NCBI RefSeq assembly: GCF_040436345.1
Contig: NC_133235.1
Location: 20,112,660-20,176,659 of the forward strand
DNA length: 64,000 nt
Direction of reading: 5' to 3'
Origin: Pagrus major
Lineage: Eukaryota > Chordata > Actinopteri > Spariformes > Sparidae
The notes beneath the pieces are model-generated. The model was not told the origin of the DNA and ran no database searches. It saw nothing but the letters and a program-made list of their open reading frames with translations. The translations under genes were made by a program, and so were the position numbers. This document shows, one piece after another, positions 47,601-60,830 of the stretch. How positions within the stretch are numbered: the first letter of the stretch is position 1; each line of letters starts with the position of its first letter.

Positions 47601-48540
47601 GTGTGACAGCCCTGAGTGTAACGCTGTGATAAATTCAAAACAGCCAATGGCAGAACTTAACCCCACATTTTCCATGCATTTTTCTGTGAAGTGTGTGATA
47701 TTGACCACCCCTGACTTTTAAAGGAGACACCCATCAGCACAACCTGACAGGCAATGAACAAAGCCTCTCATTCCTTCCTTCTTATCTGTTCATTAGCTAA
47801 GCACCAGATTCTTTCTTCTGTTCTTTTTGTCCATTGCACTCTTGGCCTCTGCAGCGTGTCTCAGGAGAAAATTCATGCCTCTTTTCTTCGCTTTGTGTCC
47901 GGGAACTCGGCGATAATAAATTGTCTTAGCACAGTGGTAATAACAGAAACATCTGAAGGCCACATGGGATGCAACAGACCCCTTCTGCCTCTTAGACAAA
48001 GAAATTAGAATTCATTTCTGCCACAGGATAACCCCTAACAGCACAATATATTTTGGGGAAAAAAGGCAGCCTCTCTCACTGTAGTGTTTTTTTTTTTTCT
48101 TCTTTTCTTCCAGGAATGAAACCTTTATCTTGAGAAGGCGACATGAAAAGTATAACACCTGGTATGTATCAGTAAATTGAAGGGAGGAAAGGGAAAGCCA
48201 TATGTCCACCTTCAGTCTTCAAAGCAGCCAGAATGTGTATCTAAGTGCATTCAAAGATTGAAACAATCCAAAAAGGAAATTTATCACTGAGCTGAAATTT
48301 CTGGGCTCTTAAGGATTTAGTTTCATAAACATTGCATGCTGAATGTTTTTTAGCTCAGACTGATGTCATTTGAGCCCAGGCATCTGCAACTGTCAGGATA
48401 GTTTCAGTGTATTTGCCCAGTTTCTGTAATGGTTTTAGTGATGCCATGTTGATCATTTCTGTCTTTGACGCAGTCAAACAGTTAACATTTTGGAAAATCT
48501 GCTTATTCACATTTTTTTTTTCAACAGTTAAGAGAGAAGA
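44641..48540. other. Intergenic, no recognised gene
   Basis: Contains a GC-richer patch at 45400-45850 with open frames on both strands, and possible CNE-like stretches around 46.4-46.7 and 47.4-47.5 kb (TACACTAATTAATGTGAC). No frame has a recognisable domain. Confidence 0.35.
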
Positions 48541-48850
48541 TCAATATCACTCTGATGTGTTTACAGTAAATATGAAGCTACGTACAACAGCTGGTCAGCT
48601 TACCTCGGCACAAAGACTGGAAGCAGGAGGAAACAGCTAGCCTGGCTCTGTCCGAAGGTCAAAGAAATGTGCTTACCAATGCCTTGGAAGTTCATGAGTT
48701 AACACGTCATATCTCAGTTGTTTTATCTATATGAGTGCAAAAAGTGTTAAAACAACAATACGCCAGACTATTTCTTCAATGGGTGTATATACTTGTTGGA
48801 GTCTTGTTGTCACCATGAGGTTGCCATGCAATGTGATTTCACGGGATGGC
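48541..48850 (+). repeat. Teleost repeat, 'agccaggctagctgtttcccc' family, plus copy
   Basis: AATATGAAGCTACGTACAAC, then CACAAAGACTGGAAGCAGGA, GGAAACAGCTAGCCTGGCTC and TGTCCGAAGGTCAAAG. This is the same family as 41100-41620 in the opposite orientation. A further fragment (CTGGCTGTAGCTTCATGTTT, GAGAATGGTATCAATC) is at 49291-49390. Confidence 0.75.
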
Positions 48851-49290
48851 AAATAAACAGCACATCACTATGAAAGACATTTTGCGTGTCATGTCTACGC
48901 ATTTTAAACTTTCGCACATCATTTAAAACCTGGAAATATACATGCGTTTAACAGCATGTTCACGCACGCATGATGGGTACCTCCCGTCTCCTGCGTCCGT
49001 TTGGAGTGTTGGTTCTAGACGTCCTCAGAAATCAACGCTATGCAGCTGCAAGATGCAATACGCCCATGAACGGTAGGGACAGTGTGGGGTCAGTATGGTG
49101 ATGTGACAGGCTAAGTAAGCACCAAGCCTGCAGGAGGGACACCAGGCTTTGAAGCCAACTTTCATAGTGGCCAGCAAGTGATTACAACATCACATGATGC
49201 ACTGGGTCCCTAATGACTTTTTCCCACAAGCTTATATTGTGAAAGATGCAGCTGTAAAACGGTGGTTAATTTGTTTTGAGAGTCGCAACC

Positions 49291-49390
49291 ACAGCTGGCT
49301 GTAGCTTCATGTTTACTTCACCATTCACACATGAGAATGGTATCAATCTGCCCGTCTAATTCTCATCAAGAAGCTTTACTTTGACATTCA
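49291..49390 (-). repeat. Fragment of the same teleost repeat
   Basis: CTGGCTGTAGCTTCATGTTT, ACATGAGAATGGTATCAATC and TCTAATTCTCATCAAGAAGC match the 3' half of the copy at 41470-41590. Confidence 0.65.
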
Positions 49391-50439
49391 GATGATTCAT
49401 GTAAAAATGTGATCATGTCATATTTGGGATAAGGGCTGGATTATAGTGTCTTGATCTGGACTCCCCATTAGTAAAACAGGCTGGAACATAAAACTTCTCA
49501 CCAGCTATCCAGTTTCCCCCTCGCAGTCCTGCAACTGCAACATGATGTTGATAGGATTTTTAATGGCCTTCCTGTGTCTCATCGTCTGCCTCCATGAATC
49601 ATGCCCACTGCAGTAGGCTCTCTGGACAGTGAGGTGTCATTTCATAATAAATAACATGCGCAGTGGTGGGAGGGCGGATGATAAGTGGACAGAGAGAATC
49701 ATCATTTACTCTGCTGGGGAAAACAAATACATATGGTAGTTAGATAAACTTCAAACAGAGGACAGACATCCTGAAACCAGGGGGCTGCATTGCGTGTCTC
49801 TTCGGACCACAGAGGAAAGAGAGATTTGGCTGTGTTTAGAAAGCAGAAGTCCCTCCTGATAAGATATATTTAAGATGTCTAAACACAGATAGAAGTATTT
49901 GTTGTGTTTTGCTGCCTCGAATGATGCAGTTTTGTTTTGCGTCTTTTCAAAGTCGCTGTAGCAGTTCAAATATTTACCATGCATCATTTTCAGTTTTAAA
50001 TATTTGTGTTTCTCCCTCATTTGGAGGGTTTGGTTTTGGTATCTGTGTATGAAACAGAAGATGTTTTTATGAGATTTTATTTTTTACAGTGTGACAATGT
50101 AACTACCCTGTTGATGCTGATGACATTTATGTTGTTGCCAGAAAGTTGTCATATTTTTAACTAAATACACTCCAGTTTGGCCAGTTATTCAGGTACACCA
50201 AGCTTGAACAAATGCAGTCTAATACAACAGTCCTGCAATTAACTCTGCTGTGCTGTGTTGCATTACATGTTTGTTTCTGTTATGTAGCTTGCCCTTATTG
50301 ATATAGATACACTGTTACCATACGTCATTATAACAATAACAACTTATTGCAGGTATTTTGTATGACACTGCGTTCGTTTTCAGCTGGTCAACCTGATAAA
50401 TATGCATGAAGTAATTTTAGATCGTGCTGAAAATATCAT

Positions 50440-50590
50440 CAAAACATGTACACTGTACATTTTAAAAGTAGACTTTACTTTTAAAAAGTCAGAGAACCGG
50501 TGACCTCAGAATTACCAAGTTAAGACGACTATTGAATTTAAGTTGCATGAGCAAAAATGTTTAACAGGTAAAAATTATTAGTGTCTGATT
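50440..50590 (+). repeat. Dispersed repeat, copy 1 of a pair
   Basis: Shares GTGACCTCAGAATTACCAAG (about 50500-50519), flanked on the left by a TTTACTTTTAAAA-type block and on the right by TTTAAGTTGCATGAGC..AAAA. The partner is at 52640-52830, same orientation, 2.2 kb away. Confidence 0.7.
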
Positions 50591-52639
50591 TTGAGGTTTC
50601 CTCATTTTTTGTTTTTGTTTGTTTGTTTGTTTTTTAAGTAAAGTCACAGATTTTTACAGTGTACTGTAAGTAAAGAAAAAACTACTCATACATGAAGAAA
50701 TCAATCTTGAGATGAAATTCACTTTAACTTCTCATTGTCACTTTCATCCATTTATCTTTATACAATTTAAATACACAGTATGATGCATTTTCTGTCTATG
50801 TAGGAAAATATTCCAGGATATGTTAAAAAATCTACTTGGGAAAATAAATTCTGAGTTTATAAACTTACTCACCTGCTCAGTCAAGAGTTAATAAACTTAA
50901 TGGCAAATGAAAACACCTTTTTCAGGTAAGTTCTGATGTAGCGAACATTTAACTTAACTCGCATGACTGATTAGCTTTTTCTGCTAGAAGAAGAAGAAGA
51001 AGAAGAAGAAGAACTCTCTCAATTTTTTTCTTACGTACATTGCCAAGGCGACAACAGGCTTTGTCTTTCCTTCAACTGGTGTCGTTTCCATTTCACAACT
51101 TCTACTTCTTCTGCTCTTTTTATTAGAGCCATGCAAATTTCCCACCACCTTTTGACATAACTACACTTTGCGTTGCCTCCTGCATTTACTCCTAATTCTC
51201 ACTCTTTTCATTTAATTTCAAAATTCCTACAAATGCGCTTGATTATTTGATGGAAACCCAGCTCTTGACTCTTCCAGGCCAGAACATTATATGCATTTCA
51301 CCGTGTTTTTCCCTTCAAAATGAGGGGAAAATGTGAAAATGTTGCCCTTGTATTTGACCTCGTAAGTCAGACGGCATGCCGAGAACTAAACAAACAATTA
51401 ATTGGTAAAACAAACACACAAACATGTTGACGGACAGGCCTCACACACACTCCCTGTTCTGTGTTTTCACTTGAGGTCATCTTTTACCTCCTGCTGTACG
51501 ACCTTTCCCTGTGTAACTGGCTCGAGGGCTCTCTTGGCCCTCCACCCTCACGGGTCTCGCAGTCTACATGTGTGGCACCCGTCAAGCTAACACCAACAGA
51601 TAGCATCATTGCAATCCTCACAGAGGCTCAGACAGTGAGCGATGGTTTCCCTTGTAGAACATTTGGCCCGCAGAGAATAGGAGAGCTTGACACACAGCAA
51701 AGGGAGTTTCCCAGTGTTTTCTCCAATGAACTGCAATCTGGTACCTGCACGGTCAAAACAAAACATAATTACATCTCCTAGTGATATTTATGCTTTTAAA
51801 TGACCCCTAATACGTGGAAAACGGCACGTCACAGAACTAAGGGGAGCCACCATAGTTACGTGATAAACATCATGTCTGCCATTAGACGGAATAAAGCAAA
51901 CAAAGTGAGTCAGTGATTCTCATTTTTCATCCTTCTATCCATCCTGCATCAGCAACATATACGCTAAAGAAAACAAGTGGGCCCAAAAGCACTGGGTGGG
52001 TTTGTGCTTTAGTTTCGACCTTGGCTTTGCTCTCATAAAAACTGGTGGAGGAAAATGTGAGCTGAGGACGCTCACGCCCAGTCAGCGTCAGGTGAGTCAT
52101 TTTATGTGGCAGTTCAGGTTGCAGTCAGTCCAAACCGCCCGCGTCTTCTCGTGGCCAGCACAGGTCAAACGCTGGTTGGGGAGAGAAGGGGAAAAAACGA
52201 GGTAGACTTAATTCATCCACGCTTGTGACAGGTGTGTTTTGATGTTTTTTTGTTTTTTCTAGTTTACCTAAATCCCTCTCTGCTGGACAGGGGAGTGGGT
52301 CCCTGGTGGCACTGCCAGATGACTGCATCTGTCGCTGTGAGGCTTTCAAGGCCTCTTCAGCGTTATTGTTTAGACAGCCTGCTGAAATATTATTTTGAGA
52401 GAAAATTAGCTTGATCAAAATCATGTGCTGTTACTCCTCTAATGCCGTTGCAGCTAGAGACAGTACACAATCGGTTTTGACTGTTCACATCCATTGCAAT
52501 TTTCATCAACGTCACTATGGAGTTTTGACAGTCTTCTAGTAGACAGTCTTCTGTTCTCTACTAAATAATATAAGGTGGCTGAAACAATCAATAAAAATAA
52601 TACAAATTGAAACAGTTTGCTGCTGATTTAATTGATTTA
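50591..52639. other. Intergenic, no recognised gene
   Basis: Holds an (AGA)n tract at 50986-51013. Frames between 51.4 and 52.4 kb lack domains. Confidence 0.35.
50986..51013 (+). repeat. (AGA)n microsatellite
   Basis: Nine uninterrupted AGA units. Confidence 0.9.
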
Positions 52640-52830
52640 ATCATGTACGCTGTCAACTTTAATAGTTGGCTTTACTTTAAAATAGTCACGAAACCAATGA
52701 CCTCAGAATTACCAAGTAAAGTAGACTCTTAGATTTAAGAAGTACGAGCTAAAAAGCTTCAACAAACTTAAATAAGTAAGATTATTTAAGTAACATTAAG
52801 TAAGATCGCTGTCAGATTATACAGCGTAGA
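52640..52830 (+). repeat. Dispersed repeat, copy 2 of a pair
   Basis: Contains ATGACCTCAGAATTACCAAG with the same flanking blocks as 50440-50590 (GGCTTTACTTTAAAATAGTC on the left; GTACGAGCTAAAAAGC on the right). Confidence 0.7.
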
Positions 52831-52877
52831 TAATATTAACAAGGCTAATGGTTTGATTCCATTACTTTTCCGGACAT

Positions 52878-53300
52878 GGTACCAGTGGTGGACTTAGGAT
52901 GTTTGAGGGGCGGAGGCAAGAAAAAATTAAATGGGCACCAGCTGTAAGTGGTGGTGCACCCGCACTTACAGTAATAGTGAAGAGAGGGCACTCCATCATG
53001 TGTTCTCCATTGGAAGGGCATCCAGGGGAGACGATTACATTACTTGAGTCTTTTCACGCAAAACCACACATGCATTCATCGTTTTGGCGCTCAATGAAAA
53101 GTCAGGGTAGCGAAAACGTTTTCTGCTGATCGATTCATCAGATGGGGAGATATTTCACAGGGTGAGAAAAACCTCAGCCTGCTGGTGACGCTGGAGGAAA
53201 AGTCGTCGGACCACCAAGTTAGTAGTCTTAGCCGGGGGACCCGAGGATTTGTTTTAGCAATCCATCCATAGCTTGGATATTTCACTCTGGACCATCAGGT
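52878..53300 (+). repeat. Fish repeats: CCAGTGGTGGAC-type unit and an adjoining LINE-3'-like unit
   Basis: 52878-53060 begins ACCAGTGGTGGACTTAGGAT and is an inverted relative of 56680-56910. At 53195-53300, 'ggaaaagtcgtcggaccaccaa' then 'gcaatccatccatagcttgg' and ATATTTCACTCTGGACCATC match a very common fish 3'-terminal repeat. Confidence 0.65.
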
Positions 53301-53689
53301 GGAATTAACATCAGATCAAAATCACCATCCCTGGAGCTATGCTACTTGGCTAAATACATTGATTACAACAAATAGTATTCCTGTAAGTAAGCGTTGACTG
53401 TCCAATTGGCTTCCAGCAGCGTGAAAACATCAGTGTGTGAATTTCCCACAACTATTAAAGTAGGAAATATGTCTTACGATAAGTAGTGGATCCAATTAGA
53501 GAAGAATTTTCATTATTGAGTGCTGCTGCTTAAAACCAGGTGACGACCATCAGAGAAGAAACGGGTAGGAGAAGAATGGGGTAGGGATTTCCATCCATAT
53601 GTTTTTATTTTAACAGAAATTTACAAAACTCTTTGTTTTCGTATCCAGAGGTCGACCTGTGCTGCGTCTACCCCCTCCTCACCCTCTCC

Positions 53690-53830
53690 AATCACATTTA
53701 AGCCTTTAATCAAACGGACATCTGGATTGCATTGAGTATTGCAGAGAGAGAGGCCTGATTGCTGTTAAGCAGACCACGCGATGATGTCACTTTTAATTAT
53801 TAATGATGCTGTCCATAGCAGTCGCATTTA
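53690..53830. promoter_or_regulatory. Candidate enhancer-like element
   Basis: Non-repetitive, with CTTTAATCAAA (53704-53714, near a TCF/LEF-type site) and TTTTAATTATTAATGATG (53791-53808, homeodomain-type). Only motif content supports this. Confidence 0.2.
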
Positions 53831-55024
53831 TCTTCCTGTCTAACGATACGGAGACCACAGGCTGAGGACATGACAGTGACCGCGGACGCTCGGCTGGCTG
53901 GCTGAGAAAACAAGCAGACGCGGCGTAACGGCAGTGAAACCAGGAGAGGGCTACTTAAAGAAGACAATACCTAAATGACCACTAACAGTGCATGTAATGA
54001 GAAAGACTAAATGTTCATTAAGTTACATGACATGTAGACACCAGGACTGAGGGTCTGCAAAATGAGGAAATTAACTCAACTGGAGCCTGACGAGTAGAGC
54101 ACAATTTCAAATAAAAGAACTCTATCTCACATTTTCTCACCTTATTGTCATCCTTTCAGTCAAGCTCTTGCTATTGCACTGCTTTAATTTAAAATGCTCC
54201 TTCACTGATGTCATTCAGGCTGTTGTGGCAAATCTTTTAATGATTTTCTTTAAAAGCAATAATTGCACAACATGTTGACAGCAGAGCATTTCATGAAATA
54301 ACTGGGAAATAAAGTGAAAATCAGTGAGATGCTTGTTTTTCCGAGAATTTGGAGACATTCTCGGTTATTTATTTTGTTTTTGTTACCTTTTAGAGTTCAC
54401 ATCCCAAGAACATTGCCAGCGTTTGGATGTGACTACAAGCAAACGAATCCAGGGCTGATTTATCGTGGCATTTCCGCATTAAGACGAGGAAAAAGGGCAA
54501 ATCACGCAAGCAGCAAAAGTGAAGTACAATCCTCATAACGAGTGATTTTACGTGCGCGGAGCAAAAGTTCACGTCTTCACGTGCACACAGACAGACTGGA
54601 TGGCCCAGCAAAAGTTCATTCCTGACACACGACTACTCTGTGAACTCTCCGAGCCTTTTCTCTGCACTCAGGTTTCATTTAGTTTTGACAGTCAGGGGTG
54701 GGCTCAGTTTTAGGCCATTGTGTCCATAAATTTAATCTGTTACTGTTAAGTCTACGCCCTTTTCCAAAGTTGTGTTATGACTGGCTTATATGCTGTGCAA
54801 CAGCGTCAATGCAGATTAAAAGCAAAATGAAGACGAGGGAGGTAGAGACAACCTTTTACTTTGCACCATGGCATGGGAATGACTCCTTAGAGCCAGCCAC
54901 AACACACTTAATTGCACATCTTCTTCTAAAATGTAAGGTTTTGCTGCTTTTCTTTGGTTTTTTACTATTAGTTGGACAAAAGAAAACAATTAAGAGCGTC
55001 AATTTGGACTCTGGGTAATTTTTC

Positions 55025-55090
55025 ACAATTTTTTTTGACATTTTATAGAGTAAACAATTGATTAAATATGAAAATAATTTGCAGGGTTTT
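55025..55090 (+). repeat. Fragment of the AATCGATTA-type fish repeat
   Basis: TGACATTTTATAGAGTAAAC, AATTGATTAAATATGAAAAT and AATTTGCAGG correspond to the 3' part of the family also seen at 350-630. Confidence 0.45.
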
Positions 55091-55284
55091 AAATGTTTGG
55101 TCAAACAACAATATTTTAAGCTTAGATTTGGTTATGTTTACTGACAAAGGCTTTTATAGTACATGGTTAGTTCAAGGACCATCAGAAAATTGAAAATCCA
55201 ATGCTAATTCCTGTTTTTACAGCCTCTGGCTATGACAAATGGTGTAATTTTCAAAATAAATCATGCATTTTAAACCTGCCCACA

Positions 55285-55314
55285 GGGTTTGGGGGATTTG
55301 GGGGGTTCTGAGGG
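55285..55314 (+). other. G-quadruplex motif
   Basis: Four G runs of 3, 5, 6 and 3 bases separated by loops of 3, 4 and 6 bases (TTT, ATTT, TTCTGA), meeting the G3+N1-7 rule on the plus strand. Confidence 0.7.
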
Positions 55315-56446
55315 TTAATCGATAAAGCCCAAGCCCAATCTTGAATTGACACAGTTACAGTTAATTCAATGTCATGAGTTTGCACTGCAGATAACTCCTG
55401 TAATAAACTAAGAACAGCTCATTTCCAGTGATGTATAGCAGCTTTAAGTCTGCAGTCCATCTGATTTGCATTTCTGTATGATGTGGAAGAAAACTGGACT
55501 ACCAGGATCAAACTCATGCTCACAAGGGATGTATTTCTCGCCAGAAGGAAATTCTAATCATGATGTGCTAATCATATATAAGAACATTCTTAATTATTTC
55601 TTCACTATTTTGCAGCCTGATCAGAAACAGTCAGTACAGACACCAATCACCCTACTAACAACACTGCCTTAAGAATTGACTGATCATGACAACTTGGCGA
55701 ACAATGATTGATCACGAGCACGTTGTAGATTTTTGTCTGACGGCTACATTTGGAAGATGTCAAAAGCCCATTTACTAATGTTTTCTTTTGTATATAACTT
55801 TGACAAGAACACATTAGTGATTATGGAGAAAGGAAAGTAGTCTGAAGATGCAAAGGGAAGAAAATGTACAAAATTCTTTAGGCCTACTAATCATTGAGAG
55901 ACATCAGTTCATCGACCAAACCAACTTTCAAACGGAAATAAAGCCAACAGAAGTTTTCCTTAGTGTAATTTCCCAGATGACTTGTTTGATGGTTGTTAGG
56001 AAAGTTTCGACAATTGTAGCTTCCCAAAGATAAGACAATTTATAGATTAAGCAGTAGTTGGAAAAATTATGGTGGGATGATTCAGCCTTCTGTGTGTCAC
56101 TGTGTCTCTGTATCTCCTCAGAAACGCCTCATAATTCTGACTGGAGTTTTTTTTTTTTTTTATCAGAGATGAAAGTGACCTTATAACCCCTTTTTGTCTC
56201 AAGCAACACAAAAATCGTTCAGGTGTTGTGTTTGAGTTCATCTTTTCAGTTTTTAAATGCCGTACACTGAACCAGTTCAAGGTTTAGACAAAAGCAGTGA
56301 TCGAACGTTAACTAACTACTTTTACACAAATACTGTCTTTCAGTATTTCAGGGGGAAATACACAAGTAAAAAGTACTCTATTACAATTACCTGACGGCTT
56401 TAGTTAAACTCTAACAATTAATGGCAACTAGTTTGACTTTTGACTA

Positions 56447-56466
56447 TTTTTTTTTTTTTTTTTTTT
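56447..56466 (+). repeat. T20 homopolymer
   Basis: Twenty uninterrupted T bases; possible retroposon tail on the minus strand. Confidence 0.9.
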
Positions 56467-56679
56467 ACAAGCCAAAGGAATCAATCCATTAATGGAGAAA
56501 GTAATACTCAGATTAATCCCTAAAATACACATCAGTTGCAATCCTTTTACATTGAAGTATGAATAATAATGATCACTAAGTAATTTTACTTTTCTAAGTT
56601 TCCTGATTATACTTACAAACTTTTCCTTATGCAATATTAACATGCAGGACTTTTATTTAAGCAAGTATTTTACAGTGTG

Positions 56680-56910
56680 CTATAACACACTGCTGCCCCC
56701 ATGTTTGAAAAAAAACACTGTGAAAGTCCCCTCTTGCTTGCCCCTATGGTAGTTACATGATAAAGTCTGCCCCTTCAGTGGACAAAATATGGTGAAGTGC
56801 CCTCTTGGAGTGCCCCTCCAGTGCTGCTGGTGCCCCACCGCATACAGCTGTTTTTTTTTTATTTATTTCACCCTTGCCCCGAAAAACATCCGGAGTCCAC
56901 CACTGGCCTA
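56680..56910 (-). repeat. CCAGTGGTGGAC-type fish repeat, minus copy
   Basis: Read on the minus strand it starts CCAGTGGTGGACTCCGGATG and continues with GGGGCACCAGCAG and GAGGGGCACTCC, parallel to the plus copy at 52878. Confidence 0.65.
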
Positions 56911-59900
56911 CTTCCTCCACAGTGGACAAAAGGAAGGAGATCGCACATGCAGCTTTGATTGAAAAAAAAAAATTGCACCTAAATTAATAACAACAAAATG
57001 ACACATTTTACAAAATGGAGTGTAGAACATAGCATTGTATGTTCAACAGACAGGAGCAGAGAGAGACAAAGTAAACGTATGAGCAGGCCCGTCATTAATA
57101 AGGTCACCAGCCCAGGTGAGCCTCGTCTCAGCAACGACCCACCACCACTCTGCATGCTCACTTCCTGAGAGGGGGAAAGAGCATGCAGCAACGGAGAAAA
57201 CAGAACCAAAGCAGTCGGATATATCACTGACATCATTCATATGTTTATGAACTACCTGTCTACTGGCTTCCGCCTATAGACTGTGAGGTCTGTGCTCTCC
57301 CGCAACATGTTTTCAAAACTGCAGTCCTCACAGCACAGTGGGGGAAATGTGTACCGACCATTTGGAAATTCATTTGTTTTGCCTTTTTTGGACATGGTGA
57401 AATTTAAATTTTCAAGAATGTTTCCTTTTAGTTTGCAGGCCATTGCTTCCTACTTTCCAAACTGAAATAAGCTTTACAGTCATTGGGTTATTGTTTAAAA
57501 ATCCCGACATATTAATGGCTTTTGGCAGTCATGTAGGAGCACCGATCAAGTTTCACACATTTTTTTGGGTAATATTTACATTTTTCCCAATTATCCTCCT
57601 ATTTTCATTATATTCTAATTATTTTTTTACATAGAAAAAGTACAACTACTTTGTCTCACCAACATAAAAGAGTGTTTACAACTGGATGGTGAAATATAAC
57701 TCAGATGAGTACCGCACATAAGTGTAACCATATGTTGTATTGTGTTTCAGTTTGTCTGGATAACTGTAGTGTAATTGAAAACAGCAGGCGACTTCATGTT
57801 GGGTGCTTTTAATTTGACATCAGCTGATGGTTACTAACAATGGAAAAGCTTAATCTTTACTAAATTAAATATTTCAAATGTTTGTGGTGTTAAAACACTT
57901 CTTGGAATAAAGTCATAGTTACGCACCATTTGTGATGTTGATAAAACACGTTTCTGCATGGTTGAATGACCACATCCAAAGAGAAAACTCTTTTTTTTTT
58001 CAGCGATGAGAGGCCTTTTAGTTGTCTGAAATGTTAAAACACAAGAAGGAAGCATTATGTATAATTCATGAATATTTTGCATGTGAATTTCACATCAATG
58101 AGAGGACCAGAAGTCTTTATATTTGGACATCTTTTCAACATTTTAAGACATTCCTCTGCCATCTGCTTTTGATGGTCATTAAGTTCTGTTTCCACTCTAA
58201 ATTATGTCTCGCTGTTTTGGTCCATCTGTTGTGAGACTTGAAAGTTATATAAATGAAAACTCTAAAGGATCATTTTATTTAAAAAATGTGACTCTGCAGC
58301 TGGGATGTTCCTTTGTAATTCGGACATAAAACACTTGGGGAGATACCAAGCCAGATTTTTTTTTTTTCATTCCCACTAACAAAATTCCTGTTTCATGTTA
58401 TTTATGCCAAAGCCAAAATAATTGGAGTGACTGACATGTTTCTAAACCCATGTGCTGGTGAACAATGAAGCTTCAACTCTTCAAAGGTTCAACAGAACAT
58501 GGACTATGTCCAAACTGACTCGGGGTGCAAACAAGAATGCCCCGCTTCAAAGTTAGAGCGGACATTAATGAGGGAATCGTTTGTTAAAGTGTTTTGCTGA
58601 TTATGCTGCTTATCCAAATGAGGAGTGGGACCTTTCAAAAGAGGAAGCCATTTATCTGTGCAGGGACAGCAGAGCTGGTCTGGAGAGCCTCACTGCGCTT
58701 CTCTTATCACCAAAAACTTGAGGAGATTCAGAGCATAACGGCACTCATTTGATCTCGATGGGGTGACTGTCTACTGTCAACTCCTGACCCTACCAATTTT
58801 ATTTATCCAGAGCATTTCACCATCCCGCCAATGTGATAAATTGGACAATTATTATTTTGCAATATGCACACATGGGCCTAACTGTGAAAACGACAGGCTG
58901 ATTCAAGCTGGAGGAGTCACTTGGCTCGCTGTCGAGAAGTTGTCAATAATAGCGTGAAAGGTTTTCACCCCATGACTAGCAGAGAATATTTCCATGAAAT
59001 ATCCTCCAGATTCAGAATAATAAACAGCATGCCTGCTCTGTCCCCGAGCAACAGCATGCTCATGATCATACACAGGCTTTCTGTCAGTGCAGAAATCATC
59101 GTCACCGCAACTGCGCTGCTAAAAAAAGATGAAAGACTGCATCTGGACTGGCGAGGTGGCCTTTAGCAGGTCTGCTGCACCATTGCGTGCTATCTGCTCC
59201 ATCTTCTGAAACCTCAAGGTGAAGAGGATGAACAAAAACACATGTGACCTGGGAGTGATTTCACACTGCAGAGCCGGGTCAGGTCATTCTCCATCTTCCT
59301 TTGTTTCAGAGTGGTGCTTTGAACCCAGGGGCCACAAGCCTGCTAACTCCATCATAAACACGACATGAATCTTTCAGGCCGTTCTGGTATGCGGCCAGAA
59401 TATTTCAATAGCTAATACGCTCGGATTTGTAATGTTAGAAGATGTTAGTGTAACCCACAATGCTGTAAATCAACTCACCTGTATTACACCCAAAAATGTT
59501 AGTGGATTCAGTGTTATTCAGACCACTAAAACATTAAAAAAAAATGCATAAAAATGATAGATGTGCATGTTTCAGCCCATTTACTACAAAGAACATATTT
59601 CATGTCACAGCCGACCATTTCACAAACGCTGTTGCCATGTTTTAGAGTTCTGAGTGTGTTTTTCCCTCATTTCAAGGAGCCATTAGTTCAAATTCAGTTC
59701 TCTCTTCTTGATGTTCACTGTGATAAATAGCTGACACAATTAATGGAAAGTAAAAGCTACTGTGTGAGATTTTCCGACACGGCCTGTGCCTTCATGTTGC
59801 AAGTCTCACGTGAGGATGTTCCTGTCTGTCTTTGATGAGTGTTTCCTTTTCCCTGGTCTAGTGGGAACGGCTTTTGACTCACCCCTTGACTTGGAGCCCG

Positions 59901-60690
59901 ATTCTGCTGGATTCTCACCTGCGAGGCTGATGGTGACATTAGCCGTTTGGCTGGAAGCCCTTTCTGGCTTTGGCGAGTCCGCTCCTCTCTTGATGTAGGT
60001 AGTAAAGATTTTCATTTTGGGTAAGAAGGCAGACGAAAAAGTTCCCAGCTTGGTTGACAGTCCAAAACCTTTTCAACTGAACATTGTTGCCACCAGTTAT
60101 TGCCCAACTGTTTGTTACCAGTCCTGTATCTTTTCTAAACAACAAGAAAAAATCATCCTGAACTGTTTAAGATTCTTTTGAAGTCCATGTGTTTAATCCC
60201 TCTGCGTACCAGCTTGGTCCCTGTGAATTCCAGACTTGATTTACTTGATTTGAGTATTTCAGACAAACAAAAATAATATCCATCATTGTCTTCCATATTA
60301 AACAACAAAATCTTTTGTTTTCCCCTGCCCTGTAGGATGGCATAAAAAAGCATTTTTTGGTCCAACTGATCAGCAGGACAAAAGCATTTGTCTGTGCCTT
60401 CCAAAACCATTAGAAAGCTCTGTTGAAAATAAACCAGTTTTTATGATGTGACAGCACTATGGTTGAGGTTATGCGTGGCACAAAAAAAACTTTTTAGGTG
60501 TTAGGGAAACTTCGTAGTTTGGGTTAAAATGAAAACTTTGTCTAGGTTAGTCGTTTTAATAATAAACACATGGTTAAGGTTAAGGAACAATCGTGGTCAT
60601 GCTTTAAAAAAAACCTAATGTTAAATAGCGATCAGAAATGAGAAACAAATATGTCTCATAAAGTCCAATGTTTTTTTGTCCATCCCAATC
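56911..60690. other. Intergenic, no recognised gene
   Basis: No domain-bearing frame. 58.5-59.2 kb is of higher complexity and may contain conserved non-coding sequence, which cannot be shown from one genome. Confidence 0.35.
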
Positions 60691-60830
60691 GCCAGAATAA
60701 ATGTTGGCTAAGTACATTTCTGCAAAACCACAGATAAATTCAAACTCTCTTTATGTTGCTACATTGCATTTGTTTTGGTTCAATTTTGTATTTCTCTCTC
60801 GTCACAACGCTGTGCTTATTGTCTGCTCAA
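60691..60830 (+). repeat. Third copy of the 18375-18760 repeat
   Basis: GCCAGAATAAATGTTGGC, then ACATTTCTGCAAAACCACAG and CAATTTTGTATTTCTC, ending GTCACAACGCTGTGCTT, match both arms of the inverted pair at 18.4-18.8 kb. Confidence 0.65.

Larger units (their letters stand above)
53831..56679. other. Intergenic, no recognised gene
   Basis: AT-rich. Contains a repeat fragment at 55025-55090, a G-quadruplex motif at 55285-55314 and a T20 tract at 56447-56466. Confidence 0.35.
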
